Assembly (NCBI GenBank): GCA_933228675.1
Contig: OW121742.1
Span: 127,077,983 to 127,141,982 of the forward strand
DNA length: 64,000 nucleotides
Direction of reading: 5' to 3'
Source: Stomorhina lunata
Taxonomy: Eukaryota; Arthropoda; Insecta; Diptera; Rhiniidae
Under the pieces are notes generated by a model. The model was not told where the DNA came from. It ran no database searches and was given only the letters and a program-made list of their open reading frames with translations. The position numbers and the translations under genes are program-made. Below, in pieces: positions 47,001-57,499 of this stretch (position 1 is its first letter; the number at the start of each line of letters is the position of its first letter).

Positions 47001-48426
47001 GTCTTAATCTATGTCTTAGTCTATGTCTTAGTCTATGTCTTAGTCTATGTCTTAGTCTATGTCTTAGTCTATGTCTTAGTCTATGTCTTAGTATATGTCT
47101 TAGTCTATGTCTTAGTCTATGTCTTAGTCTATATCTTAGTCTATGTCTTAGTCTATGTCTTAGTCTATATCTTAGTCTATGTCTTAGTCTATGTCTTAGT
47201 CTATGTCTTAGTCTATGTCTTAGTCTATGTCTTAGTCTATGTCTTAGTCTATGTCTTAGTCTATGTCTTAGTCTATGTCTTAGTCTATGTCTTAGTCTAT
47301 ATCTTAGTCTATGTCTTAGTCTATGTCTTAGTCTATGTCTTAGTCTATGTCTTAGTCTATGTCTTAGTCTATGTCTTAGTCTATGTCTTAGTCTATGTCT
47401 TAGTCTATGTCTTAGTCTATGTCTTAGTCTATGTCTTAGTCTATGTCTTAGTCTATGTCTTAGTCTATGTCTTAGTCTATGTCTTAGTCTATGTCTTAGT
47501 CTATGTCTTAGTCTATGTCTTAGTCTATGTCTTAGTCTATGTCTTAGTCTATGTCTTAGTCTATGTCTTAGTCTATGTCTTAGTCTATGTCTTAGTCTAT
47601 GTCTTAGTCTATGTCTTAGTCTATGTCTTAGTCTATGTCTTAGTCTATGTCTTAGTCTATGTCTTAGTCTATGTCTTAGTCTATGTCTTAGTCTATGTCT
47701 TAGTCTATGTCTTAGTCTATGTCTTAGTCTATGCCATAGTCTATTTCTTAGTCTATGTCTTAGTCTATGTCTTAGTCTATGTCTTAGTCTATGTCTTAGT
47801 CTATGTCTTAGTCTATGTCTTAGTCTATGTCTTAGTCTATGTCTTAGTCTATGTCTTAGTCTATGTCTTAGTCTATGTCTTAGTCTATGTCTTAGTCTAT
47901 GTCTTAGTCTATGTCTTAGTCTATGTCTTAGTCTATGTCTTAGTCTATGTCTTAGTTTATGTCTTAGTCTATGTCTTAGTCTATGTCTTAGTCTATGTCT
48001 TAGTCTATGTCTTAGTCTATGTCTTAGTCTATGTCTTAGTCTATGTCTTAGTCTATGTCTTAGTCTATGTCTTAGTCTATGTCTTAGTCTATGTCTTAGT
48101 CTATGTCTTAGTCTATGTCTTAGTCTATGTCTTAGTCTATATCTTAGTCTATGTCTTAGTCTATGTCTTAGTCTATGTCTTAGTCTATGTCTTAGTCTAT
48201 GTCTTAGTCTATGTCTTAGTCTATGTCTTAGTCTATGTCTTAGTCTATGTCTTAGTCTATGTCTTAGTCTATGTCTTAGTCTATGTCTTAGTCTATGTCT
48301 TAGTCTATGTCTTAGTCTATGTCTTAGTCTATGTCTTAGTCTATGTCTTAGTCTATGTCTTAGTCTATGTCTTAGTCTATGTCTTAGTCTATGTCTTAGT
48401 CTATGTCTTAGTCTATGTCTTAGTCT
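44090..48426 (+). repeat. 12-bp satellite TATGTCTTAGTC, array 1 (about 360 copies)
   Basis: An exact 12-bp period fills the interval. The left edge (44090-44450) is diverged and the rest is highly homogeneous with sparse single-base variants. Because 12 is a multiple of 3 and the unit lacks stops in some frames on both strands, frames of about 1380 codons arise encoding (VYVL)n on plus and (RHRL)n on minus. These are not genes: there is no unique sequence, no promoter, and the edges decay like a satellite. Confidence 0.97.
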
Positions 48427-48925
48427 TTTTTTTTTTTTTTTTTTTGTTGGACGTAGTGATAGCTCGCTATCAACTAGTGGCCCCACGATATCTCCACTAA
48501 ACCACCCCGGCACTACGTTAGCATTTCATCAGGATGGGTAGTTAGTTCAGTGTCATTCCTACGTCCTCCTTATGTGCTCTAGCTAAGGAGGTTCGGAATT
48601 TCTGTGCATCTATATTTCATTATTTTGTTTATGAAACCTTCACAGTGTTTCCATGCAGTTTCTGATAGTAGCATAGTATTTATCATATTTTCGGGTGTAA
48701 GGGTAATCCCTAACCTGCTATTAAGGGCTGTCCTCAAATCAAGCCATTTTTCACATTCAAAGACTATATGCTCAGCGTCTTCTTCAAGCGCGCCGCAAGC
48801 ATTACAGCTGCTTATTTCTCTCAGTTTAAATCTTTGTAGATATTTATTAAAACAACCGTGGTTTGTCATAACCTGAGTCAAATAGTAACCCATATTTCCA
48901 TGCTCTCTTTGAATCCAATTTCTTA
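48427..48925 (-). mobile_element. 5'-truncated R1-clade non-LTR retrotransposon, 3' end
   Basis: The element is on the minus strand. Its poly(A) tail appears as T20 at 48427-48446. The open frame, starting upstream of the ATG at 48893 (WIQREHG then MGYYLTQVMTNHG), ends at 48579 and gives the C-terminal zinc-knuckle region of an R1-type ORF2. The cysteine/histidine pattern is C-x2-C-x8-H-x4-C within CNACGALEEDAEHIVFEC. A 3' UTR of about 130 nt follows. Only about 500 bp remain, typical of 5' truncation during target-primed reverse transcription. It interrupts the 12-bp satellite. Confidence 0.8.
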
Positions 48926-49612
48926 TGTCTATGTCTTAGTCTATGTCTTAGTCTATGTCTTAGTCTATGTCTTAGTCTATGTCTTAGTCTATGTCTTAGT
49001 CTATGTCTTAGTCTATGTCTTAGTCTATGTCTTAGTCTATGTCTTAGTCTATGTCTTAGTCTATGTCTTAGTCTATGTCTTAGTCTATGTCTTAGTCTAT
49101 GTCTTAGTCTATGTCTTAGTCTATGTCTTAGTCTATGTCTTAGTCTATGTCTTAGTCTATGTCTTAGTCTATGTCTTAGTCTATGTCTTAGTCTATGTCT
49201 TAGTCTATGTCTTAGTCTATGTCTTAGTCTATGTCTTAGTCTATGTCTTAGTCTATGTCTTAGTCTATGTCTTAGTCTATGTCTTAGTCTATGTCTTAGT
49301 CTATGTCTTAGTCTATGTCTTAGTCTATGTCTTAGTCTATGTCTTAGTCTATGTCTTAGTCTATGTCTTAGTCTATGTCTTAGTCTATGTCTTAGTCTAT
49401 GTCTTAGTCTATGTCTTAATCTATGTCTTAGTCTATGTCTTAGTCTATGTCTTAGTCTATGTCTTAGTCTATGTCTTAGTCTATGTCTTAGTATATGTCT
49501 TAGTCTATGTCTTAGTCTATGTCTTAGTCTATATCTTAGTCTATGTCTTAGTCTATGTCTTAGTCTATATCTTAGTCTATGTCTTAGTCTATATGTTAGT
49601 ATATCTCCATGT
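48926..49612 (+). repeat. 12-bp satellite TATGTCTTAGTC, array 1 continued
   Basis: The array resumes directly after the retrotransposon, with a TATGTC half-unit at the junction that shifts register by 6 bp. About 57 units follow. Variants near the end repeat a set seen at 47007-47169. The edge decays into ATATGTTAGTATATCTCC. Confidence 0.95.
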
Positions 49613-49619
49613 CTACATG

Positions 49620-51460
49620 TTCATGGTAACTTAATGGTAACTTAATGTAACCAAGATTATATACCCCTTTCCCATTTATTATCCTAATTACTACAAAATT
49701 TCATCAATACTCCTTTGCATGATGCATCTGCAGAAAATGACTAATTTAGTCAAGGTTTTGTTTTTTGTTTTGTTTGACACTTATCTCTCATTAAATAACT
49801 GGCTCTGATTCTGTTGACAAATTTCATTACATCGTCTTATGGACAAAGATATTAACTCCCTAAAAGCAGACTACAAATATAAATAAATCCTTAAAACAAA
49901 TACCTTTTGTCTAAATGTGAGTGAATGTCTCGTTTTTCTGTTGTCAGTACAAATGTTTTTTGCTTTTAAGTTGCTTTTAATTAAAACTCTTAATACTCAC
50001 ATCCCTTTAACAGTTTTGGAATAGAATTTTCAAAATTCAGTTCAAAGTAATGAATTAACAAATACAACTAGTTCCTTTTTTTGTTCTGGTCAGTTTGTAT
50101 TAAACTGCTACTACTTTTAGTCTGTCCGAAAGGACCAAATTCCTGTTTATGGCTTGATGAGAGAAGGTATTAGTTTGGAATGGGTATATTGGCGCCAATG
50201 TGTCGATGACATATGCCAGTTTGGTTAAGAAAAAAAATTCAATAGGATTCTTTTTGGTAAATTTTAACATTTTACTTTTATATGTTTGTGTGTGTGTGTG
50301 TGTGTATGTGAGAGTGTTGGAGAATTTAACACAGTAGATTTGAACAAGATAAATGAATAAAAAGCCATGTTTGAAAGCTTTCCATGTCCATGGTTTCTAA
50401 CTAACTGACATTTGGGCTACTATGAATAAATGGTGTTGTTGTGTTCGTTGTACATTTCGTTATGCTGCCAATCATGCAGGATTAATAATACTTTATATCT
50501 GTATATTGGAATATTTATAAGGGTATGTGTCCAAACTGGTCTACATCTGTGGTCACTGTTGCAAACAATATCAACATCCAATATGTTGTTTGCATAAAAG
50601 CTGTGCAACAATGTTTGATAGCACACACATATAACTAGAGGAATATTCATACTGCCAATACTAAAAAACATACTAAAATAGAAATCCAAATAAAAGTAAG
50701 TAGAACCTCAAAATAGATTTAGCATGCCAATATCAACGATCGAGAGGGGGAAGGTAGGGGGGCCTTATTGTGTGTAAGTTAAATTTTATTTGTTTATTTG
50801 CAACAGGGACTCCGAGTGTGAATGTTGTCTGTATTACAATTGTTCTCACACGACTGCATTTAGCCTTTTGTCAATAATATTGTTGCACAATTGTTAAAAA
50901 GAGATTTATTTATCTACTCCTACTTTTTATGCTGATACACCTTTAAGTCTCTACCTTTTCCCTTTCCTTTTTTTTCTCTATTCAACCCATAGTGCTTCAG
51001 TTCACGTTGTTGTTGTTTTATACTGTTAAGTATTTGTGTTATTTGTGGCTTCTTCTTTTTCTTGTTTCTGTCCAAATCATTCATTTGTGTCTGTTTTTGT
51101 GTGAAATATATGCAACAATATGTTGCATTTTGGTAAATGTAAAGGTGCTCACTCAGCCACATCCGTTTCCGTGACGTATTTCCATTTTAATTTTGATTAT
51201 TTGTATGAGCAAACGTATTTGTTTGTATTTTAGATCTCGTTTGCCGCCTTCCTGTTTAGTGGCCATACATTATTGGCAAATTTAGTCAATACTTTATGTA
51301 TCTTTGGCAATTTGTCCAAATAAAAAAACTATGTATTCTACTTTAGTTTGAGCAATCTTGAAAGGTTGTGGCTTATAGTTAAATACAAATTTAAAATTGA
51401 TTAAATTGTTTTTAAATATTTGAAAAAAAAAATTATTTAAGAAAAGGCATAGACGACCAT
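49620..51460. other. AT-rich unique DNA, no gene supported
   Basis: A TG microsatellite lies at 50287-50305. Small frames at 50420-50689 and 50920-51162 carry no recognised domains. Confidence 0.5.
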
Positions 51461-51464
51461 ATCA

Positions 51465-51580
51465 GATAGTAAGATATAGACAAAAATATACGTCGATTAA
51501 GGAATAGGCTAAGATGTAGACTTAGACATAGGCTTAGATGTAGACAATTACAAAGCTTTGGACATAGGCTGAGAAATATT
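51465..51580 (-). repeat. Decayed remnant of the 12-bp satellite
   Basis: GTAGACTTAGACATAGGCTT, GATATAGACAAA and GGACATAGGCTGAG are degenerate copies of GACATAGACTAA, the minus orientation of the satellite. The remnant lies between the two large arrays. Confidence 0.6.
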
Positions 51581-51599
51581 CATAGATAAAAGCATATAT

Positions 51600-51830
51600 T
51601 AGTTGTGAACCGCCGTGATATAGCAGGTTAGTCATCCGCCTAGCAGACCAGAGGCCCAAGTTCGATTCGCGGCCAGACTCACTTGAAAAATAAATTTAAA
51701 AAAAGCGGCGGTTCACCTCATAACTTTGCTAGCCATTGGTTATTGAGTATTAGGCTATGTAAACCTTCTCTAACTAATGCATTTGCGGTTCGAAGCCGGG
51801 GAATTACATATATATAAATAAAAACATATA
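51600..51830 (+). mobile_element. Probable tRNA-derived SINE
   Basis: The tRNA-like head runs from GATATAGCAGGTTAGTC through GCCTAGCAGACCAGAGG to a B-box-like AAGTTCGATTC. It is followed by an A-rich spacer (AAATAAATTTAAAAAAA). A second GGTTCGAAGCCGGGG lies near 51788. GTGAACCGCCG near 51605 and CGGCGGTTCAC near 51706 form an inverted repeat around the first module, unusual for a SINE. No functional tRNA fold was established. Confidence 0.4.
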
Positions 51831-51849
51831 TTACAAACTAGACTAATTT

Positions 51850-53395
51850 TTTCTGGGTTAGTTCTGAGTAGGCGGAGGCATGTAATAAGATATAGAAGGC
51901 TAAATAGAAAGCAAGGTCTAAGCCGTCGAATAAATATGGACTGATATGTAATTTATCTTATTTTCTCTATTTATTTATTAAGTTACAAACAAATATTAAA
52001 AGAGCTGTATCGTAGGGTATTTGTATGTGTACCTGCTACCTATATTTTATGTTTATCTAACTAACATCCTGTTTATTTTTACTAAAATTCAATTGATTTG
52101 CAAATTGAATTTTTTTATACATATCATCACAAATCTGGAGTTATTTTCATTATTGAGTGATGGCAAACATGATGTTGTCCAATGATGATGATGCGGCTGC
52201 CAATGGTGGTCAGTACATGTTTATTTGGGTTTATTAGATTGAAATTGTTAAAATAAATTTGATTTGGCTTTTAGTTTAATTTAATTTGGATAACAATGCG
52301 ATTTAAAAGAAAATAAAGAAAAATATTTGGAAAACGGAAATAAATTTAACTTTTTCTAAATAAATAGAAATGAAACAGAAAAATTTGTTATTGAAATTTT
52401 AGTGATTTAAATTTAAAATTGAAATTTTTTGAATGCAATTTTTTAAAAAGAATTTTGTTTAAGAATTTACAAACTTGTTCAGTTTTGTTAGTATGTTGTT
52501 TTCCTGTGACACCTTTACAAGTGTTTGGTCATACATTTTTCAAAATCTAAGAGCCATTGTATCCGTTTGTCATCTTTAACTTTTCCAAAAACCCAATTCG
52601 AGTGCTGCTTTTGTTTAGCCATCATTTACATTGGTATTGGAGGAAGAGAGTATTACAAAGTGGCATTTGGGATTTATCAACTGTAACATACTCGTACTCT
52701 AAGTGTCAAATACATGAATACATGTATGCCAGAGAAGGTATCCTAAGAAATTATAGGAGTTCTTTATAAGAAAATTAAAATAAGCCAACATGTTATATTT
52801 TCTCATTTCTAGTAATAAATAATAATATTACCTAATCATTTTAGACATTGGTACGAAAACTAATTTGGTATCCTTCCCTTTATACTTTACAATTCATACG
52901 TTTCAATTCTTCTTTCTATACAACTAAACTCAACTGAAAATCCAGTAAAAAAAACAATGTTTTTTCAGATCCTTTACATGAAACGTACTTAAACTTACCA
53001 TCTTTTTAAAGGACATGCTTAAACAAGTCTTCTCTTCATACATACGGACAGAAATTTCGATGACAATCAATGGGGTTTTTGGTCTAGTGGTCACTTGTAT
53101 GAGTTTTTAAGTTTCAGGGAGTAGAAACACATTCAACTCACAATTTTTAGTAAATGCTTCATAAAGGATTCATATTCGGTTAGGGAGTGGTTATATGTTA
53201 GAAATTGTTGTTCAATAAGCTTCATTAAATAAACATAAGAGAGGAGAAATGGGAAAAATAAAATAGCAGAACAAGTGCTTCAAAGTCAGTTGAAATGAAG
53301 TACTTAAGATGCGGTTACAAAGCAGTGGACATGATAAATAAGTTTAATTAAGGGGAATTTTTGGGAAATAAAGGAAATGTTGGGGAATGTATTAA
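51850..53395. other. Mostly unique DNA; one candidate first exon
   Basis: The only item noted is the small coding candidate at 52160-52208. Confidence 0.4.
52160..52208 (+). other. Candidate short coding exon (MANMMLSNDDDAANG)
   Basis: An ATG opens a 24-codon frame of balanced composition, unusual in this AT-rich DNA, followed after 49 nt by GTG-GTCAGT, a fair 5' splice site. A first coding exon is possible. The start context is weak, no promoter was recognised and no downstream exon is visible in the window. Confidence 0.2.
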
Positions 53396-53399
53396 AAGG

Positions 53400-54862
53400 A
53401 TTTAACATAGATAGGAAAATATATAGACAAAGGCATAGACTTAGACATAGATAAAGACATAGACTAAGACAAAGAATAAAACATAGACTAAGACATAGAC
53501 TAAGACATAGACTAAGATATAGACCAAGACATAGACCAAGACATAAACAAAGACACAGACTAAGACATAGACTAAGACATGGACTACGACATAGACTCAG
53601 ACATAGACTAAGACATAGGCTAAGGCATAGACTCAGATATAAAATTAGACATTGACTAAGACATAGAATAAGACATAGACTAAGATATGGACTAAGACAT
53701 AGACTAAGACATAGACCAAGACATAGACCAAAACATAAATTAAGACATAGACTAAGACATAGACTAAGACATGGACTAAGACATAGACTCAGACATAGGC
53801 TAAGGCATAGACTCAGGTATAAACTTAGACATTGACTAAGACATAGACTAAGACATAGACTGAGACATAGACTAAGACATAGACTAAGACATAGACTAAG
53901 ACATAGACTAAGACATAGACTAAGACATAGACTAAGACATAGACTAAGACATAGACTAAGACATAGACTAAGACATAAACTAAGACATAGACTAAGACAT
54001 AGACTAAGACATAGACTAAGACATAGACTAAGACATAGACTAAGACGTAGACTAAGACATAGACTAAGACATAGAATAAGACATAGACTAAGACATAGAC
54101 TAAGACATAGACTAAGACATAGACTAAGACATAGACTAAGATATAGACTAAGACATAGACTAAGACATAGACTAAGACATAGACTAAGACATAGACTAAG
54201 ACATAGACTTAGACATAGACTAAGACATAGACTAAGACATAGACTAAGACATAGACTAAGACATAGACTAAGACATAGACTAAGACATAGACTAAGACAT
54301 AGACTAAGACATAGACTAAGACATAGACTAAGACATAGACTAAGACATAGACTAAGACATAGACTAAGACATAGACTAAGACATAGACTAAGACATAGAC
54401 TAAGACATAGACTAAGACATAGACTAAGACATAGACTAAGACATAGACTAAGACATAGACTAAGACATAGACTAAGACATAGACTAAGACATAGACTAAG
54501 ACATAGACTAAGACATAGACTAAGACATAGACTAAGACATAGACTAAGACATAGACTAAGACATAGACTAAGACATAGACTAAGACATAGACTAAGACAT
54601 AGACTAAGACATAGACTAAGACATAGACTAAGACATAGACTAAGACATAGACTAAGACATAGACTAAGACATAGACTTAGACATAGACTAAGACATAGAC
54701 TAAGACATAGACTAAGACATAGACTAAGACATAGACTAAGACATAGACTAAGACATAGACTTAGACATAGACTAAGACATAGACTAAGGCATAGACTAAG
54801 ACATAAACTAAGACATAGGCTAAGACATGGAATAAGATATAGGCAAAGATATAGACTCTGGC
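53400..54862 (-). repeat. 12-bp satellite, array 2 in inverse orientation
   Basis: The unit GACATAGACTAA is the reverse complement of array 1. About 120 copies are present. The left 450 bp is diverged and contains a longer repeat: a block with CATGGACTAMGACATAGACTC, TAAGGCATAGACTCAG and TTAGACATTGACTAAG occurs at about 53578-53660 and again about 190 bp later. The right part is homogeneous. The 549-codon minus frame (SLCL)n is an artefact. Confidence 0.97.
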
Positions 54863-54869
54863 ATATGGA

Positions 54870-56550
54870 ATGGCTATTTTCTCTAAAAGAATCTTTTTTA
54901 TTTAGACTCCTTTTTTTAAATTCCCAGACCACAAACATAGAAACATAAATCATAATATTTGTTTTATTTTAATCACCTTATACCTAGTGTCTTGTTACAA
55001 ATTAAAATACCCTCGTATTTTAAAACCAAATTACAATTTGACATGCGAAATCCTTGCATATATTTTTTGTTATTCGCTGTAATTTAAAACCAAAATCTGC
55101 AAATGTTTCCACTTTGTTTTGACTAATTGATTTATGAGGATTTTACGTTTACTTAAAACCAGCATATGTTGTTTTATAGCGATTTGAGTACCCCAAAAAA
55201 CCAATATCATTTCATTATTTTTTTTGTAGCCTAACAAACCTTTTCCTTTTAATCCTTTTGACAGAAAAAAATATAACAATTGTTCGAAAATTTATGCTTG
55301 TGTTACATAATACCAACAAAATTTTGCACGGGAATTCCTAAATATATTCTAGTCAACAAATTAGGTTTGCAGGAATAATGGAAACGGTATATAAAAAATT
55401 AAAACAAAATGATTTACACTAAATAAATTGAAATTTATTGTTGACAAAATGTTGCAACTGAAATTATTTTGCAATTGGCGAAAATTCATTTAAACATGAA
55501 ACCGAAAATTTGCATACTAAACAAATGAATAGAATAGTAGAAGTGTTGGCAACTAGAGCAAAAAATTTTTAAAAATATTCAAGAATTTAGATTTTTACTG
55601 AATTTTTGTCACAGTATTAGAACCTAAAATAAACCAGATATTATATGTGTTAGTAGCCTAAGGTGTTTAATTTATTTCAAAATATTTAGATTTTCAAAAT
55701 TGCTTTTGGTTTTAAAGTTATTGGGATTTGTATAAAATAATCCATCATCAACATTAATAGTATAAGTAACTTATTATACTTCATACGCAAAAAATTACTT
55801 AGTTTTTTGTTTTCAAATCTTTTAAAAGTTGCTCTTAATTTCAACTCTTCTGTGTATTAGTCCGTCATAGCCTTATTTTCCAAAAATTATTCACAGTCCT
55901 TCCGCCTTCATGTTCAACAACAGCTTGTGCATTGATTTTTAATTATGTTGCAGTTTTAAGCTGCTACAAAATATTTAAAATGCAAATTCCATAAACAGTT
56001 GCATTTCAAAAATTAAGAGTTATTTATTTTAGCTCCAAAGGTATTAGATCAATTTAGCTTAATAATATAATAGTTGTGGAGATTTATGCCTTCGGAGTAA
56101 ATTGGAAGTTCTTTAAAATTGGATTTTGCTTTATAAACAGAACACAAATGAAAAGGCTGTGATATGGAGGCATTCTAAAAAATGATTTTGTTCATCTGAC
56201 AAAATTTCAGGAAAATCTCATTGCATACTTTTAGGTGGAATTATATTAGATACTTAAATTAGAAGTAAATTAGATGTTCTTTCGCTTTGTTAACAGAATT
56301 CAAATGAAAATTCTGTGATATGGATACATTCTAAAAAATCGTTTTGTACATCAGACAAAATTTTAAGAAATTTTTGTTGCATACTCTTAGGTGGGATTGT
56401 ATTAGATGTTTATAGAAATATTCGATATATTCGGCAAGAAGATGATGTATTACTTTAATAAGAATTAAAGTCTCTGAGTATTTGTAGCCCACACAAACAT
56501 AGATTTTTGGCTTTCGCTTATGTTTCTACGGGACAGTATTTTGTTTTTAT
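54870..56550. other. AT-rich unique DNA, no gene supported
   Basis: Two similar words near 56150 and 56310 (CTGTGATATGGAKRCATTCT then AAAAAT(G or C)) show a diverged direct duplication of about 165 bp. No coding content was recognised. Confidence 0.5.
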
Positions 56551-56554
56551 TAGG

Positions 56555-57495
56555 ACCGGCACTCAGGAAAATAGGTTGTTTGAAGGAGGATAGAGGGAGT
56601 AGTGTTTGCGGATATTAGGTTTGAATTTTTCTATATTGCAACTGTCAGAAAAAACCTCTGCGGCTAAAGAACGAATTTTTGATATGGTGTGTCGTTCAGT
56701 CCAATGGCATATAGACAAGACACTGATGTGATCTAATGGATTGATGTGTGTTGTGCAAGAATATTCGTGTTTAGGGATGGGGTCTTATACCACACAATTC
56801 GAAGAAGTAGCAATAGAACTGTGTGACTCAACCCACATTGCGACGGTGCTCCAGTGAATCAAGATAGATGGATACCCTACTGTCACCAATGAGCACTTTC
56901 GCCCTCTCCTGTACGCGATCGAGAAGCTTCAAAATACACTTTAAAGCACCAGCCCATATATGAGGGTTGTATTCCATTTTCGGTTGGATATAGGTAGTGA
57001 AGATATTCGGAAGATCATCGACACTTGAAAAATGTGTTTAGTCCAACGAACATCACATTGAATTCTCATGCCCAGAACATAAAGGGCGTCCGTTTCCTGC
57101 CGTGAGTTTATGCGTATTCAAATATATAGACATGGTTTCGATATCGCGATTTAATGACTCATTCATGTTTTGCCTCAAGGCCTCAATCTGTAAAAGACTC
57201 GGTCTATGATTGAACGAATACGAACTGCATATGATACTGTTATTTGCAAAAGAGTAGATAGGATTGGAAGTTTGACATAGAGAAAACAGAGCCTTGCGGT
57301 ACACCTGAATTGACCTTGAACTCGTTAGATAATATCCCATCTTTAACAAATCTTATAGTGCGATCCCTCAGGAAGCTCGATATAAATCGAGGGAAAGTTA
57401 TTACCGACACCAAAAGCAACAAGTTTTGATAAAAGTGCACCATGCTAAACTCTATCGGATGCCTCGGAAATATCTAAAGCCACAACTTTACTTTC
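56555..57495 (-). mobile_element. Decayed jockey-type non-LTR reverse transcriptase
   Basis: On the minus strand the frames give KVVALDISEASDRV, a degenerate form of the RT motif ALDISKAFDRV, then SFLRDRTIRFV and GVPQGSVFS, the RT motif GVPQGSVLS. Next come SLNRDIET, LGMRI, PISNRKWN, AEVFSDSCNIEKFK and a stop. The order matches the RT and C-terminal region of jockey/I-type elements of flies. The segment that should contain the YADD catalytic motif is missing, and several frameshifts and stops are present. It is inactive. Confidence 0.75.
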
Positions 57496-57499
57496 CAAA

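Noticed and set aside
44340..48500. 1386-codon frame (VYVL)n as a membrane or silk-like protein
   Set aside because: It is produced by a 12-bp satellite with open frames on both strands, with diverged array edges and no promoter or unique domain.
44362..48513. 1383-codon frame (RHRL)n on minus
   Set aside because: Same satellite read on the other strand. Its start lies in the 3' UTR of the R1-type insertion.
48579..48893. Independent zinc-finger gene on the minus strand
   Set aside because: The frame continues into the C-terminal part of an R1-type ORF2, with a poly(A) tail and no own promoter.
53304..54953. 549-codon frame (SLCL)n
   Set aside because: It is the inverse copy of the 12-bp satellite and not a gene.
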